Made by a program: the position numbers and the translations under genes
The notes under the pieces: generated by a model
What the model saw: the letters and a program-made list of their open reading frames with translations, nothing else
The model's database searches: none
Told to the model about the DNA's origin: nothing
Shown: positions 1 through 8,992 of the stretch, in pieces
Numbering within the stretch: the stretch's first letter is position 1
Layout: each line of letters opens with the position of its first letter
From: an uncultured Clostridia bacterium
Lineage (GTDB): Bacteria > Bacillota > Clostridia > Christensenellales > UBA3700
Direction: 5' to 3'
DNA length: 39,103 bases
Assembly: GCA_947038565.1 (NCBI GenBank)
Contig: CAMQWP010000017.1
Coordinates: 1-39,103, forward strand

Positions 1-90
1 AGTTGTCCTCGCACTCCTTGCACTGCACTAATTTAAATAATTTTATTTTTTGTATCCGTTCGCTTATAGTTTCAGCTTGTTATGTTTCAA
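1..90 (-). pseudogene. Broken, edge-truncated copy of the KQAE-repeat small protein gene
   Basis: Bases 1-79 match 214-292 with about two differences, and weaker similarity runs to about 90. Read on the minus strand it encodes the same KQAETIS.RIQKIK and LVQCKECEDN segment as the gene at 185-427. An in-frame TAA at 80-82 replaces the AAA codon of the intact copy, and no ATG follows it. The window ends before the 3' end of the copy. It is best read as a decayed tandem duplicate, although a start outside the repeat cannot be excluded without the left flank. Confidence 0.5.
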
Positions 91-126
91 AAGAAAAAAC
101 TAAACTTAATAACTTATAGATTAATC

Positions 127-155
127 AAAGGCACGTGCATATAGTACGTGCCTTT
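127..155 (-). terminator. Hairpin, probable terminator of the 185-427 gene
   Basis: A perfect 10-bp stem (AAAGGCACGT with ACGTGCCTTT) encloses a 9-base loop. It lies 30 bases past the stop of the small minus-strand gene. The run of T after the stem is short (TTTGATTAA on the minus strand), so termination may be weak. Confidence 0.5.
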
Positions 156-184
156 ATTCCATTATCGTGCTTGCGAGTAACTTT

Positions 185-427
185 TCAGTCACGTACCATT
201 GTACGCTCCTTTAAGTTGTCCTCGCACTCCTTGCACTGCACTAATTTAAATAATTTTATTTTTTGTATTCGTTTGCTTATAGTTTCAGCTTGTTTTTGTA
301 TCAAAGGTTTTGATTGAGTTTGTATCCGATTTCTTATAGTTTCAGCTTGTTTATGTATCAAAGGGCTGTCGATTGAGTTTGTATTAGTATCATTATAAAT
401 ACCTTCTTTTGATTTATCACTCATCAT
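185..427 (-). CDS. Small charged repeat protein, 80 residues, unknown function
   Basis: I do not recognise this protein. The reading frame is open further upstream, but the ATG at 427 is preferred because a promoter lies directly before it at 440-468. The product starts MMSDKSKEG. It has two 19-residue repeats (PLIHKQAETIRNRIQTQSK and PLIQKQAETISKRIQKIK) at about residues 22-58, likely one long amphipathic helix or coiled coil. It ends with LVQCKECEDNLKERTMVRD, which holds a CxxC pair that could bind metal. There is no signal peptide or membrane segment. A degraded second copy lies at 1-90, so the locus has undergone local tandem duplication. It is a free-standing gene between two hairpins, not part of the pur operon. 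There is no clear Shine-Dalgarno site, and the predicted mRNA leader is only about six bases. Confidence 0.45.
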   Translation of the reverse strand: MMSDKSKEGIYNDTNTNSIDSPLIHKQAETIRNRIQTQSKPLIQKQAETISKRIQKIKLFKLVQCKECEDNLKERTMVRD

Positions 428-439
428 CAATATACTAGA

Positions 440-468
440 ATAATAACATTTACATGATATTAATACAA
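440..468 (-). promoter_or_regulatory. SigmaA-type promoter for the small repeat gene
   Basis: On the minus strand: -35 TTGTAT (463-468), 17-base spacer, -10 TATTAT (440-445) with an extended -10 TG. The predicted start near 433 leaves about six bases before the ATG at 427, so the mRNA would be nearly leaderless. Confidence 0.5.
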
Positions 469-499
469 CACCTTCATATATAGCATATAATTGAACGCA

Positions 500-531
500 A
501 AAAAGCACCGACTTATAAGTCGGTGCTTTTT
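500..531 (-). terminator. Terminator of the purine operon
   Basis: A perfect 32-bp palindrome (A-tract, GCACCGACTTA and its complement, T-tract) lies 119 bases after the purL stop codon. It is the first strong hairpin downstream of the operon and could work in either direction. Confidence 0.8.
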
Positions 532-563
532 ATTTATTATACCATATAACATACTTAGCTAGT

Positions 564-640
564 AATCTTAACAACATGTATTACCAATAACATAACTTTA
601 TAATTTATTAATAATCATAACAACATGCTTTACTAATAAC
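564..640. repeat. Pair of short direct repeats downstream of purL
   Basis: Two 28-base copies (564-591 and 613-640) share AACAACATG and AATAAC cores with about four differences, offset by 49 bases. They lie between the purL stop and its terminator. No function is evident. Confidence 0.4.
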
Positions 641-649
641 TATAGCATT

Positions 650-3600
650 TTACTTGAAGTATTTGATACCTGACTCGAAGAGTTTCATATCATAATTGCC
701 CTCTACGTTTTTATAAAGGTTAGCATCAATACGCTCTGCGTGTCCCATCTTGCCTAGAACTCTACCGTCTGGGCTTATAATACCCTCGATACCGAACATA
801 GAACCATTAGGATTGAAAGGAGAAGTCATAGTCGCGTTACCAGTAAGAGGCTCAACGTATTGAGTAGCCACTTGACCAGCTTTGATAAGTCTATCTAACT
901 CATCAGGACTAGCGACGAATCTACCCTCACCGTGAGAAACTGGCACATTGAAAACGTCATTTACACGACAACCGCAAAGCCATGGAGACTTATTAGTTGC
1001 GACACGAATTTGTGCGATAGTAGACACGTGACGAGTGATATTATTAAAAGTAAGAGTTGGTGCAGTATCTATCTGCTCACGGATATCACCGTAAGGCACA
1101 AGACCTAACTTGATAAGTGCTTGGAAACCATTACAAATACCGATAGCAAGACCATCACGCTTGTAAAGTAGCTCCATAACGGCACTAGATATTGCCTCGT
1201 TTTTAAATGTTGTCGCGATAAATTTACCGCTACCATCAGGCTCATCACCACCAGAGAATCCACCAGGGAAAGCGATGATTTGACTACTTTCGATACTTTT
1301 GATAAGACCCTTGATACTATCTTCTAAGTCCGCTGAAGTTTGGTTTCTGATGACGAATATTTCCGCGTTACCGCCCGCTCTATCAAATGCTCTCGCAGTA
1401 TCATACTCGCAGTTAGTTCCTGGGAATACTGGTATTAATACTTTTGGCTTGATGATTGATGGTAATGTACGAACTTTCTTAATAGCACAATTGATAAGGT
1501 TATTTGCCTCGCCTTCTGCCGTAGCAGTAGTAGGGAATACTTGCTCAAGAGTGTTAGTGAAAGCATTTATTATTGCATTCATTTTGACAGCTTTACCGCC
1601 GATATTAGCAGTCTCAGTCTGATTAATAGCACCAACCTCGACTATATCGAAGTGTTTTAGTTTTGAAACATCACTAGCGACTACAACGAATGAGCCAAAG
1701 TGTGGCATATACATATCAGCAGTCACGTTAGGGATATCAAAACCGATCTTATTACCGACACAAGACTTAGCAATCGCTGAGATCGCACCGCCCTCTTCTA
1801 TAACTGTAGCGTACTTCACATCACCACATTCGATAGCTTGACTTAGACTGTCATAAGCGACATTAAGTTTTGCAAAGTCAGGGATATTATTGCTATCTTG
1901 AGGTAGCATTACAGTATATAACTTAGCTCCTTCGGTATAGCTGAAAGTATTATGTATTAATTTGCTAGCCTTAGTGATACCTACAGCGAAACAAATAAGT
2001 GTAGGAGGCACGTCTAAGTTCTCAAATGATCCACTCATAGAGTCCTTACCGCCGATAGCACCGCACTCTGTACCTAACTGAGCAGTCAATGCACCAAGTA
2101 ATGCTGATAAAGGCTCGCCCCAACGCTCTGCGTCTTTGCCTAGTTTCTTAAAGAATTCTTGAAGAGTAAGGCGGATAGTATCACGCTTAACACCGCTCGC
2201 AATAAGTTTTGAAATGCTACCTACTACGCTATAGATCGCACCCGTGAATGGTGAGCTTTCCATAAGCTGTGGTGAGCAAGCATAACTGCTTACTGTTGCA
2301 GTATCAGTCACGCCATTTACTGGAGGCTTAGTCGCCATCACTATACTAGGAGTTAGCTGAGTCTTGCCACCAAAAGGCATTATAATAGTTGACGCACCGA
2401 TGGTAGAGTCAAATATCTCGCCTAAGCCCTTAGTTGAGCATACATTAAGTCTACCTAACTCGCTAAGCAATGCACCAACATAGTCGCTTGACGCTATCAT
2501 ATCTGATACGCTATTATCTACTTTATCCATGTAGCTAGTAGTATCATCATTGATTATGATATCCTGACACTGCTTTACGCCGTTAGTATCTAGGAAATCA
2601 CGCTTAAGGTCAACTATGATTTTGTCTTTAAATATCATACGCATTCTACCATTATCAGTAACGTTTGCTACGATCTTAGCTACTAAGTTTTCACTTCTAG
2701 CAAGCTCGACAAATGCGTCCACTGACTCTGGAGCTAGCACTACTGCCATACGCTCTTGAGACTCGCTTATCGCGATCTCTGTACCAGTAAGACCATCATA
2801 TTTCTTTGGCACTAAGTCTAAGTTTATATCTAAGCTGTCCGCCAGCTCGCCGATAGCGACTGACACACCGCCCGCACCGAAGTCATTACACTTCACGATA
2901 AGGTTGCACGCCTCTTTACTACGGAACAATCTCTGGATCTTTCTCTCTGTAGGAGGATTACCTTTTTGAACTTCAGCACCGCAAATCTCTACTGATTTTT
3001 CAGTGTGAGCCTTACTAGAGCCTGTCGCACCGCCACAGCCGTCACGACCAGTTTCGCCACCAACAAGCACGATAACATCGCCTTCTACTGGCTTGCGTCT
3101 TACTATATTCTCACGAGGTGCACCCGCGACAACAAAGCCTGTTTCAAGTCTCTTCGCACGGTAATTCTCGTGATACATCTCACTTACAAGACCAGTCGCA
3201 AGACCGATCTGATTACCATAAGAGCTATAGCCAGAAGCTGCAGTCTTAGTGATAACGCGTTGAGGAAGTTTGCCCTTTAGAGTATCACTAAAGCTAACTC
3301 TAGGGTCACCACTACCAGTCACACGCATTGCCTGATATACATAAGTTCTACCTGACAACGGATCACGAATAGCTCCGCCAAGACATGTAGCTGCACCGCC
3401 GAAAGGCTCTATCTCTGTAGGGTGGTTATGAGTTTCGTTCTTGAACATGATAAGCCACTCTTCGTCCACTCCATCCACGTCTACATTAACGACGATAGAA
3501 CAAGCATTGATCTCATCAGAAGTATCAAGATTATCTAATAATCCCTCGTGCTTTAGCATCTTAACGCTGATAGTCGCGATGTCCATAAGACACTTATACT

Positions 3601-4390
3601 TATCCGCTCTTTTGCCATTGAACTTAGTAAAAAGCTCGTTGTATGTATCAAGTGCTTTTGCGATATGTGGGTTATTACTATTTATTTTAACGCTAGTGAT
3701 CTCTGTCGCGAAAGTAGTATGACGGCAGTGATCAGACCAGTAAGTATCTATAACTTTCAGTTCAGTCTCGCTAGGGTCACGATCCTCCGACGCGAAATAC
3801 TCACGCACGAATATCAAGTCTTGTAAGCTCATTGCAAAGCCGACAGTCGCATGATAATTTGCGACATCACTATCGCTCATCTTGCTAAATCCATTTATCA
3901 TAGGCACATCACCGACAGGCAATGTCTCTTGATGTAACGTCGCAGGTATAGCCTCGCTACCCTCGCGTGACTCTACAGGATTGATTATATAACCGCGTAT
4001 TTTATCAAATTCGCTGTCTGAAACACCTTTTATCGCATACACTGTCGCACATCTTACTATAGGTCTATCCTGCATAGTAAGAAGTTGCACGCATTGCATA
4101 CAAGAATCCGCACGCTGGTCATACTGACCTGGCAAGAACTCTACCACAAGCGGTCTGTAACCGTCTAGCTTAGGCATAACATCGTCGTATATATTATCTA
4201 CAGGGTTTTCACTAAAGATAATACCACGTGCTTTAGCCATTACTTCGCTAGTAGCACCCTCGACGTCGTATCTGATATACATCTTCACATCAGCTACATC
4301 TACGCCCAAAACAGTTCTGATATCATTAGCAAGTTTAATCTCTGCTACATTGTATCCTATTTTCTTCTCAACAAAAACTCTATTAATCAT
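650..4390 (-). CDS. purL: Phosphoribosylformylglycinamidine synthase, single-chain
   Basis: Converts FGAR, glutamine and ATP to FGAM in step 4 of purine synthesis. At 1246 residues it is the large one-polypeptide form, with synthetase and glutaminase fused, rather than the split PurS/PurQ/PurL set of Bacillus. The synthetase half shows WSDHCRHTTF, FKNETHNHPTEIEPFGGAAT and GGKDSMSGSF. The C-terminal glutaminase begins near PVFPGTNCEYDTARAF and has FPGGFSGGDEPDGSGK, the nucleophile Cys1086 in GICNGFQ, and VSHGEGRF. It is the last gene of the operon. Its ATG overlaps the purD stop (TAATG), which implies translational coupling. No frameshift or missing key residue was seen. Confidence 0.97.
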   Translation of the reverse strand: MINRVFVEKKIGYNVAEIKLANDIRTVLGVDVADVKMYIRYDVEGATSEVMAKARGIIFSENPVDNIYDDVMPKLDGYRPLVVEFLPGQYDQRADSCMQCVQLLTMQDRPIVRCATVYAIKGVSDSEFDKIRGYIINPVESREGSEAIPATLHQETLPVGDVPMINGFSKMSDSDVANYHATVGFAMSLQDLIFVREYFASEDRDPSETELKVIDTYWSDHCRHTTFATEITSVKINSNNPHIAKALDTYNELFTKFNGKRADKYKCLMDIATISVKMLKHEGLLDNLDTSDEINACSIVVNVDVDGVDEEWLIMFKNETHNHPTEIEPFGGAATCLGGAIRDPLSGRTYVYQAMRVTGSGDPRVSFSDTLKGKLPQRVITKTAASGYSSYGNQIGLATGLVSEMYHENYRAKRLETGFVVAGAPRENIVRRKPVEGDVIVLVGGETGRDGCGGATGSSKAHTEKSVEICGAEVQKGNPPTERKIQRLFRSKEACNLIVKCNDFGAGGVSVAIGELADSLDINLDLVPKKYDGLTGTEIAISESQERMAVVLAPESVDAFVELARSENLVAKIVANVTDNGRMRMIFKDKIIVDLKRDFLDTNGVKQCQDIIINDDTTSYMDKVDNSVSDMIASSDYVGALLSELGRLNVCSTKGLGEIFDSTIGASTIIMPFGGKTQLTPSIVMATKPPVNGVTDTATVSSYACSPQLMESSPFTGAIYSVVGSISKLIASGVKRDTIRLTLQEFFKKLGKDAERWGEPLSALLGALTAQLGTECGAIGGKDSMSGSFENLDVPPTLICFAVGITKASKLIHNTFSYTEGAKLYTVMLPQDSNNIPDFAKLNVAYDSLSQAIECGDVKYATVIEEGGAISAIAKSCVGNKIGFDIPNVTADMYMPHFGSFVVVASDVSKLKHFDIVEVGAINQTETANIGGKAVKMNAIINAFTNTLEQVFPTTATAEGEANNLINCAIKKVRTLPSIIKPKVLIPVFPGTNCEYDTARAFDRAGGNAEIFVIRNQTSADLEDSIKGLIKSIESSQIIAFPGGFSGGDEPDGSGKFIATTFKNEAISSAVMELLYKRDGLAIGICNGFQALIKLGLVPYGDIREQIDTAPTLTFNNITRHVSTIAQIRVATNKSPWLCGCRVNDVFNVPVSHGEGRFVASPDELDRLIKAGQVATQYVEPLTGNATMTSPFNPNGSMFGIEGIISPDGRVLGKMGHAERIDANLYKNVEGNYDMKLFESGIKYFK

Positions 4391-5646
4391 TATAATTTAA
4401 TTCCTATATCTTTTCTGTAGTGAGCTTTAGCAAACTTCACATTTTGAACAGCCTTATATGCCTTTTCTCTAGCTTGGTCGATATCCGCACCAATACCAGT
4501 AACACCTATAACTCGTCCGCCATTAGTAACTAACTGACCGCCTACTCTAGCAGTACCCGCATGATAGATGATGATGTCATCGTCCACGTCGCCGATAGTG
4601 ATAGGTACGCCTTTCTCATAATTTTCTGGATAACCGCCACTTGCAAGCACTACGCAAACAGTAGCATTATCTGACCATTCGAAGTTTATCTCGTCTAGTC
4701 TCTCATCTATAACAGCGTCGAATACATCATAAAGATCGGTAATAAGTCTCGGCAACACGACTTGCGTTTCAGGGTCACCAAACCTTGCATTGTACTCAAG
4801 GACTTTGATACCTTTATCAGTAAGCATTAAACCGAAGTATAACACGCCTTTAAACTTTCTATCTTCGCTATTAAGAGCGTGCATAGTAGGCACGATAATT
4901 TCTGTATACACTTGCTCTGCCATATCATCAGTGTAGATCTTAGAAGGGCTGAATGTTCCCATACCGCCAGTATTAAGACCTTCATCGTTATCAAAAGCAC
5001 GCTTATGATCTTGAGAAGATACCATAGGCACAATAGTCTTACCGTCGACAAAACAAAGTATACTTACTTCTCTGCCGTGCAAGAATTCTTCCACGATAAC
5101 CTTACTGCCCGCGTCACTGAATTTACCAGCTACCATCATGTCATGAAGAGCGATTTTCGCCTCAGTAGCCGTCTCGCAAATGATAACACCTTTACCTAGA
5201 GCAAGACCGTCCGCCTTTATAACTAGTGGATACTCTGCACTCTTTACGTACTCACAAGCAAGATCTATATCACTAAATTCTCTATAATACGCAGTCGGGA
5301 TATTGTATTTTTGCATAAGAGATTTTGAATACGCCTTACTAGCCTCGATAAGTGACGCAGCCTTTGAAGGCCCGAAAGCTCTATGACCGTGACTCTCTAG
5401 TATATCTACAAGCCCCATAGCAAGAGGATCATCAGGAGCGACAACAGTCATATTGATATCCTTATGATTATTAAGGAAATCGACTATTTTATCCGCCTCC
5501 ATCACACCGATACTCACGCACTCGGCTATCTCTGCAATGCCTGCATTGCCCGGTAGGCAATATAATTTATCTACTTTACTACTCTTAGCAAGTGAGTGAC
5601 ATATAGCATGTTCACGACCACCAGAGCCAATAACTAATACTTGCAT
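4390..5646 (-). CDS. purD: Phosphoribosylamine-glycine ligase (GAR synthetase)
   Basis: Joins 5-phosphoribosylamine and glycine with ATP to give GAR, the second step of the pathway. The 418 residues match the usual PurD length. The N-terminal nucleotide-binding loop reads VIGSGGREHAI. The ATP-grasp core follows (KADGLALGKGVIIC, VEEFLHGREVS, LNTGGMGTFSP), and the signature FGDPETQVVLPRL lies in the C-terminal part. A GAGGAGGG ribosome site sits just before the ATG, 11 bases past the purH stop. The stop overlaps the purL start by one base. It is an ordinary member of the operon. Confidence 0.97.
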   Translation of the reverse strand: MQVLVIGSGGREHAICHSLAKSSKVDKLYCLPGNAGIAEIAECVSIGVMEADKIVDFLNNHKDINMTVVAPDDPLAMGLVDILESHGHRAFGPSKAASLIEASKAYSKSLMQKYNIPTAYYREFSDIDLACEYVKSAEYPLVIKADGLALGKGVIICETATEAKIALHDMMVAGKFSDAGSKVIVEEFLHGREVSILCFVDGKTIVPMVSSQDHKRAFDNDEGLNTGGMGTFSPSKIYTDDMAEQVYTEIIVPTMHALNSEDRKFKGVLYFGLMLTDKGIKVLEYNARFGDPETQVVLPRLITDLYDVFDAVIDERLDEINFEWSDNATVCVVLASGGYPENYEKGVPITIGDVDDDIIIYHAGTARVGGQLVTNGGRVIGVTGIGADIDQAREKAYKAVQNVKFAKAHYRKDIGIKL

Positions 5647-5657
5647 AATCCCTCCTC

Positions 5658-7196
5658 TTAGTGTTTAAAGTGTCTATCACCAGACAACACCATTACGATA
5701 CCATACTTATCACATAACTCGATACTATCCTTATCGCGGATACTTCCGCCCGGCTGAATGATAGCAGTAATACCAGCCTTGTGAGCCTCTTCCACGCAAT
5801 CATTGAAAGGGAAGAACGCGTCACTTGCAAGTACTGCACCAGTAGTAGGAACAAGGCTATGCTCGATAGCTTGCTTAGTAGCCCAGATCCTATTGACCTG
5901 ACCTGCACCTACGCCAAGAGTTACTTTATCACGACCGATAACTATAGCATTCGACTTAGTATGCTTACATACTTTCATAGCGAATTTCATATCTTCTAAT
6001 TGCTCAGCAGTAGGCTTAGCTTTTGTCACGACATTACACTTCTCGTCATCAATCACTAGAGTGTCATAGTCTTGAACTAATAAACCGCCTAGAACTTTTT
6101 TCATATCAAAGCTAGTAGTCGGTATAGGACTATTTATGCTAGCAAGTGAAAGAAGTCTAATATTTTTCTTTTGCTCTAATATCTCTAGAGCCTGCTCACT
6201 AAATGAAGGAGCGATAACTATTTCTATAAAGATCTTACTGATCTGCTCAGCAGTAGCTTTGTCGATCTCTCTATTGCTCGCGATAATACCGCCGAATATA
6301 GAAACTGGATCAGACGCATAAGCCTTTTTGAAAGCCTCGCTGATAGTATCACTACTAGCAACACCGCAAGGATTTGCATGTTTTACTGCGACGATAGTAG
6401 GCTCTGAATACTCACGAAGTAAGTCAAGTGCACCGTTCGTATCATTGATATTATTATAAGAAAGCTCTTTGCCGTGCAACTGTTTTGCCTCTGGAAGACT
6501 ACCAGCGATAGGCATACACTCCTTATAGAATACAGCACCTTGATTAGGGTTTTCACCGTATCTCATGTCTTGTACTTTCTCATAAGCAAAGCTCACTATC
6601 TCAGGGAACTTTATATTTAACTTCTCACGAAGGTATGTAGATATCATAGTATCATACACAGCAGTATGCTGATAAACTTTATACATAAGGTAGAATTTTG
6701 TCTCTAGTGATACGCCACCATTTTTAAGCTCAGCTAGTGCATTAGCGTAGTCCGAAGGGTCTACAAGCACTGTCACGTCTTGATAGTTTTTCGCAGCACT
6801 TCTAAGCATTGTAGGTCCACCGATATCTATATTCTCTATACAAGTTTGCATATCCACGCCTGGCTTCAATACAGTAGCTTTAAAAGGATAAAGATTTACA
6901 ATAACCATATCAATAGTATTGATATTAAGCTCTGCTAGCTGAGCCATATGCTCGCTATTACTTCTCATAGCAAGTACACCCGCATGAACGTTTGGATGAA
7001 GAGTCTTAACGCGACCGTCAAGGCACTCTGGGAAACCAGTGATATCACTGATACCGATGACATCAATGCCCGCTTCTGTTAAAGTAGTAGCAGTACCACC
7101 AGTACTTATTATCTCATAACCACAGCTTACTATCTCACGAGCAAGCTCGACTATACCTGTCTTATCTGAAACACTAATTAATGCTCTTTTCTTCAT
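5658..7196 (-). CDS. purH: Bifunctional AICAR formyltransferase/IMP cyclohydrolase
   Basis: Carries out the last two steps to IMP: formyl transfer from 10-formyl-THF to AICAR, then ring closure. The length of 512 residues is typical. The N-terminal cyclohydrolase domain has ISVSDKTGIVELA and GFPECLDGRVKTLHPNVHAG. The transformylase domain has RYGENPNQGA and the catalytic AVKHANPCG motif. An AGGAGA ribosome site precedes the ATG. A 202-base gap separates it from purN, the only sizeable gap in the operon. That gap holds a small hairpin and could contain an internal regulatory site. Confidence 0.97.
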   Translation of the reverse strand: MKKRALISVSDKTGIVELAREIVSCGYEIISTGGTATTLTEAGIDVIGISDITGFPECLDGRVKTLHPNVHAGVLAMRSNSEHMAQLAELNINTIDMVIVNLYPFKATVLKPGVDMQTCIENIDIGGPTMLRSAAKNYQDVTVLVDPSDYANALAELKNGGVSLETKFYLMYKVYQHTAVYDTMISTYLREKLNIKFPEIVSFAYEKVQDMRYGENPNQGAVFYKECMPIAGSLPEAKQLHGKELSYNNINDTNGALDLLREYSEPTIVAVKHANPCGVASSDTISEAFKKAYASDPVSIFGGIIASNREIDKATAEQISKIFIEIVIAPSFSEQALEILEQKKNIRLLSLASINSPIPTTSFDMKKVLGGLLVQDYDTLVIDDEKCNVVTKAKPTAEQLEDMKFAMKVCKHTKSNAIVIGRDKVTLGVGAGQVNRIWATKQAIEHSLVPTTGAVLASDAFFPFNDCVEEAHKAGITAIIQPGGSIRDKDSIELCDKYGIVMVLSGDRHFKH

Positions 7197-7228
7197 AAAA
7201 ATTTATCTCCTGTAACTGACCCGAATGA

Positions 7229-7262
7229 TGAGAAAAACGCATAAAAATGCGGTGCAATCTCA
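7229..7262 (-). other. Small hairpin in the purN-purH gap
   Basis: On the minus strand, TGAGA and TCTCA flank an inner stem CGCAT-TTTT-ATGCG that is followed by a T-run. It could be a weak attenuator or a processing site ahead of purH. The stem is short and I see no convincing promoter, so the role is uncertain. The remaining 200 bases of this gap show nothing else. Confidence 0.3.
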
Positions 7263-7398
7263 AAAACGGGGAAAGTGCAAACTACGTGATGTAGAATTCT
7301 TTTACTCTTAAAATGCTATATTACTATACAATAACTACAAATGTACTCTTAATTAAGCTAAATCTCATAATACATCTATAATAATTGGCTAGTTATCA

Positions 7399-7977
7399 TT
7401 ATTTGCAAAGCCTAGCAACGACTTGAGGTAGTAGGATATGTTCGCTCAAAAGCACACGCTTTTGAAGGCTGACAGCAGTGTCGCCGTCCTCTACTTTTAC
7501 TACTACTCTATCTATTATCTCGCCCGTATCAGCACCCTCGTCGACAAAGTGAACAGTAGCACCGCTCTCGATATCTCCACTAGCGATAACACTCTCATGC
7601 ACTCGCATACCGTAGTATCCTACTCCGCAATGCTTAGGGATAAGTGACGGATGGATATTGATAATTGCTCCGCGATAAGGTGCGATAATCACGCTTGTAA
7701 CTATACTAAGATATCCCGCAAGCACGATAAGCTCAATGCCTCGATCTTGCAATAATTTCAGTATTTCCTTATCTCGTGACTCATGGTTTGCATAGTCTTT
7801 TAGCGAGAAAGTAGCACTTTCTATCCCTTCATTTACTGCTCTATCAAGAGCGAATATATTAGGTTTATTAGTGATGATCAAACACACTCTACCGTCTATC
7901 TGACCTGACTTAGTGCCGTCTATAACAGACTGCATATCTGAGCCACTACCGCTAGCAAATATTGCTATTTTTTTCAT
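7399..7977 (-). CDS. purN: Phosphoribosylglycinamide formyltransferase (GAR transformylase)
   Basis: Transfers a formyl group from 10-formyl-THF to GAR, the third step of the pathway. The 192 residues fit the folate-dependent PurN family, not the ATP- and formate-dependent PurT. It starts MKKIAIFASGSGSDMQSVID, the phosphate-binding loop. The catalytic Asn and His lie in INIHPSLIPKHCG, and the catalytic Asp in VHFVDEGADTGEII. Its ATG overlaps the purM stop by four bases (ATGA), so translation is probably coupled. It is the last gene before the 202-base gap. Confidence 0.96.
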   Translation of the reverse strand: MKKIAIFASGSGSDMQSVIDGTKSGQIDGRVCLIITNKPNIFALDRAVNEGIESATFSLKDYANHESRDKEILKLLQDRGIELIVLAGYLSIVTSVIIAPYRGAIINIHPSLIPKHCGVGYYGMRVHESVIASGDIESGATVHFVDEGADTGEIIDRVVVKVEDGDTAVSLQKRVLLSEHILLPQVVARLCK

Positions 7978-8990
7978 AGAATAACGCCGTCGCCTTCGAC
8001 AACTTCGCCTAAGATATAAGCCTCTTCGCCAAGGGCGTTAAGCTCTGCAACTACAGCACTCGCGATATCACTCTCGACAGCAAGTACCATACCAGTACCC
8101 ATGTTGAAAGTATTATACATCTTCTCGTCTGATATCTCAGCTATCTCTTGAAGTGCTTTGAAAAGGCTAGGGACTACGTACTCATCACGATTGATCTTTA
8201 CAGCAAGACCCTTAGGAATGATACGTGGAATATTCTCTATAAATCCACCACCAGTAATATGAGCAATACCCTTTATAGCGAATTTCTCGATAAGTGCAAG
8301 TATAGGCTTTACATATAACTTAGTAGGAGTTAAAACTACTTCAGCAGGAGTGCAACCTAGAGTTGCATTATAAGTATTAAGTACTTCAAGATCCTCACCG
8401 AAAAGTTTACGAACTAGAGAGTAACCATTGCTATGAACACCTGATGAACGCATACCGATAATAGTATCGCCACTCTTGATATTCTTACCATTGATGATGT
8501 TATTTTTCTTAACGATACCTACAGCAAAGCCTGCGATATCATAATCACCGTCCGAGTAAAATCCTGGCATTTCAGCAGTCTCGCCACCGATAATAGCACA
8601 GCCTGACTGTACGCAACCATCACTTACACCCTTTACGATCTCCGCAATACGAGTAGGGATAACCTTACCAGTCGCGATATAATCTAAGAAAAATAAAGGC
8701 TTAGCACCCTGACAAATGATATCATTAACACACATTGCGACAGCGTCGATACCGATAGTATCATGCTTGTCCAAGATGAATGCATACTTAAGTTTTGTAC
8801 CTACGCCATCAGTTCCAGCCACAAGACAGTCGCCATCAGGCTTGTCGTCAAGAGCATAAAAACCGCCAAAGCTACCAAGGTCGCCAAGCACACTGCCGTT
8901 ATAAGTCTTTTTCACATATTGCTTCATAAGTGATACTGCCTCGTATCCTGCCTCTACGTCTACTCCAGCAGACTTGTAATCTATAGCCAT
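7974..8990 (-). CDS. purM: Phosphoribosylformylglycinamidine cyclo-ligase (AIR synthetase)
   Basis: Closes FGAM to AIR with ATP, step 5. It has 338 residues, close to the usual 345. Characteristic segments include AGTDGVGTKLKYA, CVNDIICQGAKPLFFLDY, IIGGETAEMPGFY and HITGGGFIENIPRI. The ribosome site AAGGAG lies inside the last codons of purF, two bases before the purM ATG, and purN overlaps its end. This is the tightest part of the operon. Confidence 0.97.
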   Translation of the reverse strand: MAIDYKSAGVDVEAGYEAVSLMKQYVKKTYNGSVLGDLGSFGGFYALDDKPDGDCLVAGTDGVGTKLKYAFILDKHDTIGIDAVAMCVNDIICQGAKPLFFLDYIATGKVIPTRIAEIVKGVSDGCVQSGCAIIGGETAEMPGFYSDGDYDIAGFAVGIVKKNNIINGKNIKSGDTIIGMRSSGVHSNGYSLVRKLFGEDLEVLNTYNATLGCTPAEVVLTPTKLYVKPILALIEKFAIKGIAHITGGGFIENIPRIIPKGLAVKINRDEYVVPSLFKALQEIAEISDEKMYNTFNMGTGMVLAVESDIASAVVAELNALGEEAYILGEVVEGDGVIL

Positions 8991-8992
8991 AA

